The notes under the pieces are model-generated. The model was not told where the DNA came from and searched no databases. It saw nothing but the letters and a program-made list of their open reading frames with translations. Positions 55,742 through 64,000 of a stretch of 64,000 nucleotides of DNA are shown here, piece by piece. Location of the stretch: the NCBI GenBank assembly GCA_958295665.1, contig OY282559.1:248368764-248432763 (forward strand). The letters run 5' to 3'. A program made the translations under genes and the position numbers. The stretch is from Tipula vernalis. Taxonomy: Eukaryota; Arthropoda; Insecta; Diptera; Tipulidae. Each line of letters begins with the position of its first letter. Position 1 is the stretch's first letter.

Positions 55742-57660
55742 CTAGCTTACCGAACTTCGTTCCGCCCCAAATTATTTTGTTCCGAGCAAATACTTTTGTC
55801 CTTCACGAAAATTGATTTTAATGAGAAAAAAAATCAAGCAACTCAACCCAATTCTCAATAGACGATTGAATTGAGTGGACATTCCATTCACATTTTCATC
55901 AAATGGAGTTGTTTTTTGGATTTTTTCTCTCAGTGTGGAAATGAATTATGGAGGCAGTTGGAATTCAAAAGAATTAGCGATCACCAAACGAACGGAGAAC
56001 TGAATACGCTTGAAGTCGAACGGAATGTCAGTTGGAATCAGAGGAATTCTCGGAATTAGAACATCCTCTCCTTTGAATTAGCCCTTGATGATCATCGGTT
56101 GAATCACTAGTTTCTTCACCAGCCAATCGCGTTCCATTACACAATCTCGGATGATTCAGATTGCACAACATGATTATCACAGACCCGAGCTTGACCATCA
56201 AGTTATGCGGTGGTATTCCCGGGAAATCAAGCGTATTCAAAAACTCGGTCGGATAGTTGGTTGCCTCGTCTTGATTGGTCACGCAGTCAACGGATGTGTA
56301 ACAAGGCATTTCCCCAGCGAGTTGGTTTTGAATCAAGTAATTCAGACTGTCTATTTCCTTGTTCTTTGCTACCAAAATCGCTCGTTCGCTGAGCCAATCG
56401 TGATTCATATAATTTCGGCGGATATCCGGAAATACTTTCGTGAACATGCAAAAATTCGAGGGAAACAAAATGTATCCTGTCGAAACATCAACAGGAATTT
56501 GACCATTGCCATGCGCCAACAGATGTTTGGAAAAATCAGCAGTTGATGAGTTGTTCTGTAACGCGACTCTCATGTTCGTGGTCAACTGTAACTTCTTCAC
56601 GTAGCGCCACAAACTCCTTCATCGTTCGATTGAACGCTTCCAAAGATCGTTTGTATGCCATTGTGCACTCGTCCCAGATGATGATTTTCCATTCTTGCAA
56701 TACATTGGCCATCGCCCATTCCAATGCGTTCAATGAGTTGCAATACGGAACGATCCAGCGATTATCGACCACGACAATTTTTTTTTCCACCGTCATCGTG
56801 ACTGTTCTGCCACCATCTTCCACCGTGGTGAACGACGCCGATATAGTGGATAACCGTCGATTCCACGTGTATGACATCGACGAACGCGGATATTATTTTG
56901 TGCATTTCCCATCGGCCATACACGATGAATCTGGATTGTGATCTCTGCACGAACTGTGCATCATGTTTGTTGCGACTAACGCGAACAACTCCGGGTCGGC
57001 TTCTGGATCTGATATTTCTGCTCTGATGATTGACTCGAATTGATCTGGTTTGATTTTATCAATTACCCACAGCAGAATGTGTGATACGGATGTACTGAGT
57101 ACATCCAACAACATGGCTGTCCGAAAACCATCTGCTTAACGATGAAGTCCATAGCGTCCCCGTTGAGTTGTTATTTGAACACACGTGCGGTGATGTCGTG
57201 GCGATCGCGGGAAGTTTATCCTGTCAGTAGATTACCAGTAATTTCAGGTCATTTCGGATTGCATTTTTTAAGCTTTGTGATTGAGATTTTTCAAGCTTTG
57301 CATCGACTTTTCACGCTTTACAGCGTCCAAAATCATCAAAACATGGAAAAAATTCCAAATTTCATAGAAAAAAAAATCAATTTTCTGCGGGTTTTTCCGG
57401 AAGTTTCCGGGTTTTCCACTCAGATTTTCCAATTTTTCTCTTCTAAAAAACCATCTGGATCGGATAAGCGCGAAATCCCGTACAAAAACATCATTTTTCG
57501 ATTTTTCGAATTTTCCGACATTTATTTTCCCAAAATTTTCTTTCGCAAGAACCATCTCCTGGCAATTGCAAACACAACAAAATAAGATTGAGCCAAATCG
57601 GTTTAGCCGTTCTCAACTGACGTAAACGACTGACTCGAGAATTCTCGACGCTTTATAAGA
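55742..57660 (-). mobile_element. Helitron (rolling-circle transposon) relic
   Basis: The minus strand carries remnants of the Rep/helicase protein (56028-57250). Its 3' end appears at 55742: the reverse complement reads GAACGAAGTTCGG, a short hairpin (GAAC-GAA-GTTC), then TAAGCTAG followed by T, which fits the hairpin-CTRR-T terminus of Helitrons. The 5' TC end was not identified; non-coding sequence containing AGATTGAGCCAAATCGGTTT (about 57585-57605) may belong to it or to another element. Confidence 0.65.
56028..57250 (-). pseudogene. Helitron Rep/PIF1-like helicase, internally deleted
   Basis: From high coordinates: CCWMYSV (about 57100), SHILLWVIDKIKPDQFESII and DPELFALVATNMMHSSC (57065-56950) with CMADGKCTK, which belong to the Helitron_like_N region; DGGRTVTMTVEKK and VVDNRWIVPY (about 56810-56750). 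A deletion then joins this directly to helicase sequence: KIIIWDECTMAYKRSLEAFN (Walker B region, about 56690-56635). LWRYVKKLQLTTNMRVAL-type and WLSERAILVAKNKEIDSLNY blocks (56610-56330) and PPHNLMVKLGSVIIMLCNLN (56215-56150) complete the C-terminal helicase. The HUH nuclease motifs and Walker A are lost. Confidence 0.8.
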
Positions 57661-57760
57661 ATTTTTAAATCTGGTTTCTCGAGAAATTTTATTTCACTAA
57701 TTTTGAGAATTTTTCATTCTCGAGAAATAATGTCTTTATCTCGGGAATTTGGAAACACTA
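57650..57760. repeat. Cluster of TCTCGAGA palindromes
   Basis: TTTCTCGAGAAA-type palindromes and close variants (CTCGAGAATTCTCGA, TTCTCGAGAAAT) occur several times. A similar cluster is found at 63380-63425. Function unknown. Confidence 0.5.
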
Positions 57761-58339
57761 AACTAATTCTATTTGAATTGCAAAAAACATTTTTCTACAA
57801 AAAAAAAAAAAAAAAATTGAAATACAAACTTTATAGAGCACTGAGGCACTGAGGATGATATATTGAAAACGTGATAAGGACTTTATTTTGGGGCATCCTC
57901 ATAAATTCCGTGACCATGTATCGTTCAACCGGTAATTTATCTTCAGAACTTATTCATTTAACATATCGTCGTCTAAGGATTATAAGATTCCAGGTGGCAT
58001 GTGAGTTGTTTTGAGATATCGATATTTCAAGATTTTAGGTTGGTTAATTTTAAACACAAACGATTTCAAAGCAGAATAGTTGCTTTTTACTGATATTCTA
58101 TTCATATTAGGTTTCTAATTTTATGATAGAACTTTGTTTCGTAAATTAATTAATTTTTTCAGGTTTTCCGTTCTTAACTTTGTAATATTAAGTCAAATAT
58201 ATGACATTACCAGACATAGAACCATTTCTATTTTATGATAGAATCGAAAATTACAAAGTCCTATACTGCAAACGTACTGTAAACGAATAGAAGTGAAGTT
58301 TTTAATGCATATTTTTATTACGAACGAGAATGTACAACT

Positions 58340-59835
58340 GGAGAGAAAAGTGCCACGGCCACCTCCAGTAATAATATCTAATTGCAATAATTATCAGAGT
58401 ATTAGAAACATCATGGATTCATGGACAACAATCATATAAAATTTCAAGCTACAGCGTTAAGTAGTGGTGATATCAAAATAAATGTCACAGACGGTGATAG
58501 CTATAGAAAGCTAACAGGAGCTCTTAATGAAGAAAAGACAACATGGTATTCCTATGAAGATAAGCAGACAAGGCAAACCAAAGTCATTGCTAAGAAGCTA
58601 CACGCTTCGTGCAAACCAGAAGAGATACCGGTGTGAAGTTTTTGAACACTTTTTTTTGGGACAAAAATTTAAGCAAGTATACTGTGAGTTTTTGGACAAA
58701 ATTAAGATTTTAGAAAAATTAAGTTTTTGGACATATACTATATTTATGCGGGTGGGTGTACATCCTATAACAGTGTATTTAACAAAAATAAAGTTATGCA
58801 AATAAAATAGGCCTCAAGTAATTTCTAACATTCATTTCTAATTTTCTTTTTAACAAATCAACGAATTAAGCGCCATTTTGAAATCATCATATGAGCCGTA
58901 GGGCTCAAAATTTTTTGCAAAAGCCCTACAACTCATATCAAAATATCAAAGTGGTGCTAAGTTCTTTGATTTGTTGAAAAGCATATTGGAAATGAATGTT
59001 AGAATTTATTTGAGGCTTGTTTTATTTGAATAACTTTATTTTTGTTAAATACAGTGTTAAAAGAAGTATGTACACTCGCATAAATTTTTGTCCAAAAAAG
59101 TGTTCAAAAACTTCACACCGGTAGAAGAGATAAAAGAGTATCTGTTAGAGAAAAAATACAAAATTAAAGAAGTTACACAGCTGCTAAAAAGAGGTGACAA
59201 AACACCTCTTCCATTATATATGTTGTCTTTTGAAAGAACAGAAGACATTAAAAATATTCATGCAATCAGCGAAATACTCCATATGAAAGTGCAAATAGAA
59301 GCAACTGATCCCCCAGTGCAAAAAGTGCCAAGTCTACGGACACACGCAAAACTTTTGTTATAAGGAGCCCAGATGCGTGAAATGTGTAGGAAAACACCGT
59401 ACGGCTGAATGTACGAAACCAAAAGACACCCCACCAAAATGTGTCAATTGTGGAGAGGCACACCCAGCCAACTACAGAGGCTGCGTTGTTATAAAAGAGC
59501 TGCAAAAAATTCGGAACAAAACAAGGGAAACTTCAATAAGTACCAGGTCAGAAATTAACTCAGCCTCAACAAGAATATATTCAAATTTAAGGCCACACCA
59601 AACATTAAGCCAGTCATCAAGAACTAATCCAAATGTAACATTTTCTGATGTACTATCTATTGGAAGTTCGAGAAGACAACATAGACCTCTTTTTGTTAAT
59701 GATTCAAATAATAACCAAACTAATAAAATACTACAAGATAATCTTGACAGACTTAGTACACAAGAAGAAAAGCAGGAAAAAGCCCTTATATTAATCCTAC
59801 AAAGGCTCACCCTACTCGAAAAACATGGCAAATAA
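58340..59835 (+). pseudogene. jockey ORF1 (Gag-like, three zinc knuckles), split by a foldback element
   Basis: ORF1 proteins of jockey LINEs bind the element's RNA. Readable parts: PPPVIISNCNNYQSIRNIM (about 58355-58415), FQATALSSGDIKINVTDGDS (58440-58500) and VIAKKLHASCKPEEI to 58626; after the insertion (58627-59122) the same protein resumes and continues with TPLPLYMLSFERTEDIKNI. Three zinc knuckles follow: CKKCQVYGHTQNFC (in a shifted frame, about 59320-59360), CVKCVGKHRTAEC and CVNCGEAHPANYRGC. The C-terminus is Ser/Thr/Asn-rich. Lesions are the insertion and a frameshift near 59310. The stop at 59833-59835 overlaps the ORF2 start. Confidence 0.85.
58627..59122. mobile_element. MULE-like foldback element with 9-bp duplication
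   Basis: Perfectly matched ends ACCGGTGTGAAGTTTTTGAA and their inverse, with arms of about 240 bp that remain close to identical through GTATTTAACAAAAATAAAGT and CTAACATTCATTTC to a centre of PuPyTAGGGCT. The direct repeat AGAAGAGAT lies at 58618-58626 and 59123-59131. Removing the element and one copy restores the ORF1 frame. A 9-bp duplication with long TIRs is typical of Mutator-like elements. No coding capacity; 496 bp. Confidence 0.88.
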
Positions 59836-59921
59836 TTTAAAAATTCTTGCATGCAACTGCAATGGTATATTGCAACAACAAAATGAAATACAACTATTTC
59901 TTGATTTACAAATAATAGATA
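59825..59921 (+). pseudogene. jockey ORF2 endonuclease start, truncated
   Basis: ATG at 59825 overlaps the end of ORF1 by 11 nt, the arrangement expected for jockey-type LINEs. The frame reads MANNLKILACNCNGILQQQN, the beta-strand start of the AP endonuclease domain, and is cut off at the MITE beginning at 59922. The rest of ORF2 is absent from the window. Confidence 0.75.
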
Positions 59922-60141
59922 CACCTGTCCCTCGATTAACACGGTACTTGATTAACACGGATTTGATTTAACAGGGTCAACGAATTGAGACGAAGTCTTG
60001 ATTAACACGCACAGAAGTTTCGCCGCGTTAATCAAGTACCGCGTTAATCGAGGGACGACTGTATTAGTCGCGATTAACACGGTTTTGAGTTACACGGTAA
60101 TTTGGCGGAACGTAATTACCGTGTTAATCGAGGGGCAGGTG
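59922..60141. mobile_element. pogo/Tigger-like MITE, TA duplication
   Basis: Left CACCTGTCCCTCGATTAACA and right (reverse complement) CACCTGCCCCTCGATTAACA; TA at 59920-59921 and 60142-60143. An internal copy of the terminus (reverse complement CAGTCGTCCCTCGATTAACG, ending 60062) suggests an element with a second inserted or duplicated end. GTCCCTCGATTAACGCGG-type ends are typical of pogo/Tigger elements. Confidence 0.8.
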
Positions 60142-60160
60142 TATATAAAATAAATAAATA

Positions 60161-61907
60161 TCACTTTTTTACATCGTGAAATCGTTTAAAACAATTTCGT
60201 TCCGCTACAAGGCATAAGTACATTTTGCATTTCTCGCAACGGCAACGAGTACGCGATTTACATGATTCCAACCGACAGTGTTTAGCTAATTTCAGAGGAT
60301 CAAATACCGGCCAATGGTCGTACCCATCAAACCTTTTACCGGAACATGGCAACGGCGAACACAAATTTGATGGTGCGGTTCATAATATTTCGTCTTCACT
60401 ACTGCTATCACGCCGGTTGCGATTAACGTTTGAAATCAAAGACCCACCTATTTCCAATTTAAAATCTAAGAGATCCATACGAGGATTTTTCGGTACACCA
60501 CATGCCAAGCAGTCCTGACGATACTCCATCCATGCATTTACTACGCCTAAATCAATTAAATGATGGATGGTTTTCAGAGTCCATTTTTTAGTTTTTATAA
60601 AGATCCGATAATATTCCATCATTTGGTCAACGATGTCGACCCCACCCATATGACTATTATCGGATGAAATTATTTTTGGACATGAAACTGTGTGACGTGA
60701 TTTAGTTGCCTTATTCCAACGGGTGACAGTTGTAGTTGGATAAATGCCGGCAATAGTTGAGAGAGCTGTTACACATTTTGTGTCTTTCCACTTTACGCAT
60801 GTTAGCTCATCCCCTCCATATTGCGATCGGCTTTGAATTTAGGATTTTTCAATCGGTTGTTCATCACTGTCCCTATAATATATTTATAAAAATGTTTGTT
60901 ACTAATATAAAATTTAAAACTAATAATTCAACCAGTTTTAGCTGTGGCGCGGTATCCCAATTGAAGTAATTCAAATAATAATGGTATGGTTGTAAAATAT
61001 CGGTCAAAATAAATAAACCTTCCTTTGGGTATAGTATTTACAAGCCGCAATACATCAGCCGGGCCCAAACCCAATTATCGATTTCCAAGATAAGTTTTTA
61101 TCCCTTGATAAAGTTCGAAGTCCATAATCATACCTGATGATGTCGTAATTACAAAATTTTTTAAGCCTACCGGCCGCGGCTTTTTTTTACGTATTGTCGG
61201 GCTGGGCATCGGCCCGTATATGGTACCATTTGTTCATCAACTGAGTAGGACCCGGCTACTCTGGGCAATGCTCGACATCTGTTACGTACTGCGTGTATCA
61301 CTGGTTGGATTTTGCAAAATACATTCGTCGGATCAGGCGTTTGGTTTGCATCCACAAAATGTAGAGCTGACTGTAATTTTTTAAATCGAGTTTTCGCTAC
61401 GGCATTGCTAACTAGTTCGATTCGAAACCCCTTCCGCCAATACAAATCGAGACGTGGAAATGAAATACATCCCATCAACATAAACACACCATATAACTTT
61501 TTTAGCTCATGAGCAGTTGTTTTTAGGTCAGCACCCTTGGTTGATAAATAATACATATTTGAATACGTTGCAGCATTAACGAAATGTTGTTCATTAAAGT
61601 ACGATTGGAAATATTTATAAGCAGACTTAACAGTAATTGGTTGAGGGGGCGAATCATCAATTGGTAGCAATTTTTCTGCGAATATACCCGAATACCACAC
61701 GTTTTTTAGCTTATCAGCTTCCATCATCTGCTCAATTTCAACTGCTTCACACATGTTGCCTATGTGATCATTTTCCACTGACGAGGATTCAGATTCAATT
61801 TCATGTAGAACACAAGGATCATCTTCATCTTCTGAATCGAGTGCCGATTCTTCTAATAGTTTACGAAGTTCATCATTTTCAACTAGCCATTCACCATTCT
61901 TGTACAA
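60161..61907 (-). pseudogene. piggyBac-family transposase with a 60-bp intron, three lesions
   Basis: piggyBac transposases cut and paste at TTAA. From 61907: an acidic N-terminus (ESALDSEDEDDPC), then SAYKYFQSYFNEQHFVNAAT, SFPRLDLYWRKGFRIELVSN and SVDEQMVPYTGRCPARQYV with the first catalytic Asp. IYFDRYFTTIPLLFELLQLG holds the second, MGGVDIVDQMMEYYRIF the third. The Cys-rich C-terminal finger is CRCEKCKMYLC. An intron of 60 bp (60873-60932, GTTGAA...TTATAG) splits the Gly of AKTG-TVMNNRLKN. Lesions: an A-run shift at 61180-61187, a TAA near 61075 and a frameshift near 60822. Possibly an upstream exon starts with ATG at about 62102, but the phases do not fit. Confidence 0.85.
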
Positions 61908-61947
61908 AAATAAAAAAGTAAATTGAATTAATCATTTGGCGTTCAGC

Positions 61948-62437
61948 ATACACATTTGTGTGTATTCACCTTCCAGTTAATTATTTCGTGATATTATAAT
62001 AATATTTGTAATTAAACAAGTATTATTAATAGGAAAATTAATTAAATAATTGCATTTTTATGTACAATATTCGCACTTACCTTTGTGTGACGCACTCATT
62101 GTGAAATGATCAATTTTTAGGTTAAATTTTTTATTGACAGGAAAATATTTCCCATAAAACAGTTCATGGTTTATACATAATACCACATTTGTTTAATAGA
62201 TGGTAGCATAATTAGTAAAATAAAAAATTGTTAACCCAATACGAAACGTTTTCGATAACCCTTTTCATGCATACACAAACGTGTATGTCGAACCTACATT
62301 AATTTACATATTGCAAAACACTAGCGCCAGTTGGTGTATTACACAATTGTGTGGGTTGAACTTTATTTTAACAGAAATTTATGATAAAATTGGCAGTTTT
62401 AAATACAGATATTTACCCACACGCTTGTGCATATCGG
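61948..62437. repeat. Four spaced CACA-TGTG palindromes
   Basis: ATACACATTTGTGTGTAT (about 61948), ATACACAAACGTGTATGT (about 62271), TTACACAATTGTGTGGGT (about 62339) and CCCACACGCTTGTGCATA (about 62416) are similar palindromes, three of them followed by a TTCACC, TCGAACC or TTGAAC-like tail. They lie just upstream of the transposase, possibly as subterminal transposase-binding sites. Confidence 0.55.
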
Positions 62438-63497
62438 ACTTCAATCACAACTAAAATATAAAAATATTTGAACTTGAAAGGGTAGTTGCCGATTTTTTCA
62501 CTAATCCTGTTTAGACGATCGCATCTTCTCCAACAAGAGGCCTTAGTGCAATAATGTTTTGGGTTAAAAATCAATGATAAAATTGATGGATTCATTTATT
62601 TTCAAAGCAATTGTGAAGATTGATCGCAGTTATCCCAACGGTTACCAAAAACTCAATTATTACTTAAAACGGTGATTTTATGTGTCGAGAAATGCTGCTA
62701 TATACCACAGTTATTGTATACCCTTATAGACCTTGAACCTTCCATTTGTTTTCCAATCTATTTATTTGTATGTCCGCCAGGCAGTAACAACAAACATAAT
62801 TTTCTTCTTTTCTCGGCTTTTCTGGACTTGTCAAATTATTCGAGGCTTCACCAATTAGGGGGCTCAGGCATCTTGCAACCGCCACACCCTCTTGTGATAG
62901 GCCCGGATACAGAAAAGGTTTTGTTTACAAAAAAATAGAGGATCTTAATCTTGTAACTTTTATGGACCCCAGAATATCGTGTCGTGAATTTTTCAAGAGT
63001 TTACTCTTCGGCCTTTACTTCAGGCCAAAATAAAATAAATATTTCTTCGTTAGGAAACTTCAAGTAAATCAATATAATCAATATTTTTGCTACAATTTGT
63101 GTAACGAGTGGAACATTTGTAAAGCGAGCGAGGCGAGTTGCGCAAAATCACACAAGTTACACTAGATGATATTTCCTAACGTGTTGTATGCAAGATTTTT
63201 TTGTAAATCAAGTAGGCTAAACTGATGTTGAAATGAATATTTCGTCAGTTTTGAAATATTCTGCATTTCTTAACTTCTTAACTTCGTTCTGAAAAATATG
63301 CCTAAAATTAGACAAGAGTTTTTCATAAAATTTTAGTAACTGACAAATTCTCCAGAAATGAAATTCATCGGGAAACAAATTTCTCGGTTTCTCGAGAAAT
63401 AAAATTTCTCGGGAAATCGCAATATCTACTCGTAGTGTTCGGTAATTACTTTTTACAATATTTTGATAATCTTAACTAAAATTTGGTGTAAAACCTG
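62438..63497. other. Unassigned DNA with a small foldback and TCTCGAGA cluster
   Basis: No coding region recognised; the frame at 62672-62938 has no family resemblance. Two structures are visible: 63049-63181 (CGTTAGGAAA...TTTCCTAACG with a GAGCGAGGCGAG centre) and a group of TTTCTCGAGAAA-like palindromes at 63380-63425. Confidence 0.45.
63049..63181. repeat. Short inverted repeat with GCGAGCGAGGCG centre
   Basis: CGTTAGGAAA at the left is the inverse of TTTCCTAACG at the right. TGTGTAAC/GTTACAC-type segments pair inside, around AAGCGAGCGAGGCGAGTTGC. It recalls the C+G-rich centres of 5206-5358 and 42112-42253, but the arms are unrelated. Confidence 0.4.
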
Positions 63498-64000
63498 CAC
63501 AGTAAAAAAAAAAAAATACATATAGATCATAGGAAACAAAATGCCCCCGATCTGTATGTAATTTTTACATAACGTATGTACACTACATAACTGTACGCAA
63601 TTTTAAATATCGGGAATATGTAAATGTACCCTATCCTATATGTAATTTTACATAAAATATGTAGAATTCATTACATATATAATATATGTTTTTACATAAT
63701 TGTATGTAAAAATACATATCGTATATGTTATAAATTTTACACATTTTTATGTAAAATTACACATTTGTATGTAAAATTACATAATTACGTATGAGAAATT
63801 TTAGTATAAATTTATGTAAATTTACGTATTCTTCCATTTTAATTAAAAATAAACCGATTTAAGTTAAAGAACACTTTATTTCATAAAGCAATAAAAATAA
63901 TAACAATACATTCCAATTAAATGAAAATTGAAAATAATAAAAATTTTAGAAAAATTTAAAAAAGTCTTAAATAAAAAAAGTCAGAATCATATACAGTTAC
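63498..64000. mobile_element. CACAG-ended DNA element, left part only (element C)
   Basis: It begins CACAGTAAAAAAAAAAAAAT, similar to the ends of the elements at 35490 and 48457. Over the next 300 bp the motif TATGTAAAATTACATA and halves of it recur about ten times in both orientations. The right end lies outside the window, so the duplication cannot be checked. Confidence 0.6.

Noticed and set aside
56543..56941. 132-codon plus-strand frame
   Set aside because: It is antisense to the Helitron helicase/Rep sequence, which carries clear family motifs on the minus strand.
57142..57585. 147-codon plus-strand frame and overlapping minus-strand frame
   Set aside because: T/A-homopolymer-rich sequence near the Helitron relic; no family resemblance in either strand.

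Overview
This is AT-rich eukaryotic DNA from an insect nuclear genome, probably a dipteran. The evidence is the set of transposon families (mariner, Tc1, pogo, piggyBac, Helitron, Transib-like, jockey and CR1-like LINEs, Ty3/gypsy and BEL/Pao), the very short introns (57, 59 and 60 bp) inside transposase genes, (GTCY)n-bearing interspersed repeats of a kind reported from flies, and two exons of a metazoan K2P potassium channel. Species cannot be named from the sequence. No bacterial operon, rRNA, tRNA or CRISPR array was seen.
Layout. 0-6.4 kb: a mariner relic (657-1672), then a series of foldback elements: a 1.9-kb one (3938-5839) with another inside it, and two MITEs (5906-6137, 6234-6425). 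6.4-12 kb: a decayed Ty3/gypsy element split by a pogo-like transposon (8558-11290, TA duplication). 12-16 kb: a minus-strand CR1/jockey-like LINE with a 304-bp foldback element in its ORF1. 19.6-21.2 kb: a complete Tc1-like element whose transposase reads open across one intron, the best candidate for a recently active element, followed by a 100-bp (TA)n tract. 21.4-27.2 kb: a second LINE split by an LTR retrotransposon (22293-26266, AACT duplication). 27.4-28.8 kb: a Transib/RAG1-like transposase relic. 29-31 kb: a foldback-type structure whose arms are about 107-bp tandem repeats. 31933-32257: the only recognised host gene, two K2P channel exons on the plus strand, so much of the surrounding DNA may be intron. 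33.6-39.6 kb: a jockey-type LINE interrupted by two DNA elements (35490-37165, 37209-38282). 41.6-45.7 kb: a second Ty3/gypsy element and a piggyBac relic. 46.7-52.7 kb: inverted repeats, a BEL/Pao relic carrying an 883-bp element (48457-49339), and a 2.2-kb G/T-rich minisatellite. 55.7-57.7 kb: a Helitron relic. 58.3-62.4 kb: a jockey ORF1 split by a foldback element with a 9-bp duplication, a pogo-like MITE and an intron-containing piggyBac-like transposase. 63.5 kb to the end: the left end of another CACAG-terminated element.
Most interesting point. Three elements (35490-37165, 48457-49339, 63498 onward) begin CAC(T/A)G plus an A-rich stretch. In the two complete ones the insertion can be resolved to the base, because each sits in recognisable retrotransposon coding sequence: both made 2-bp duplications. 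Each carries its own private AT-rich motif repeated in both orientations near its ends. They look like non-autonomous members of one DNA-transposon lineage, perhaps CACTA/CMC-like, that I cannot assign to a named family.
How the parts relate. Apart from the K2P exons and the Tc1-like gene, every coding stretch seen is a broken mobile-element gene. The order of nesting (LINE or LTR element first, DNA transposon or MITE inside it) gives relative ages and exact target duplications.
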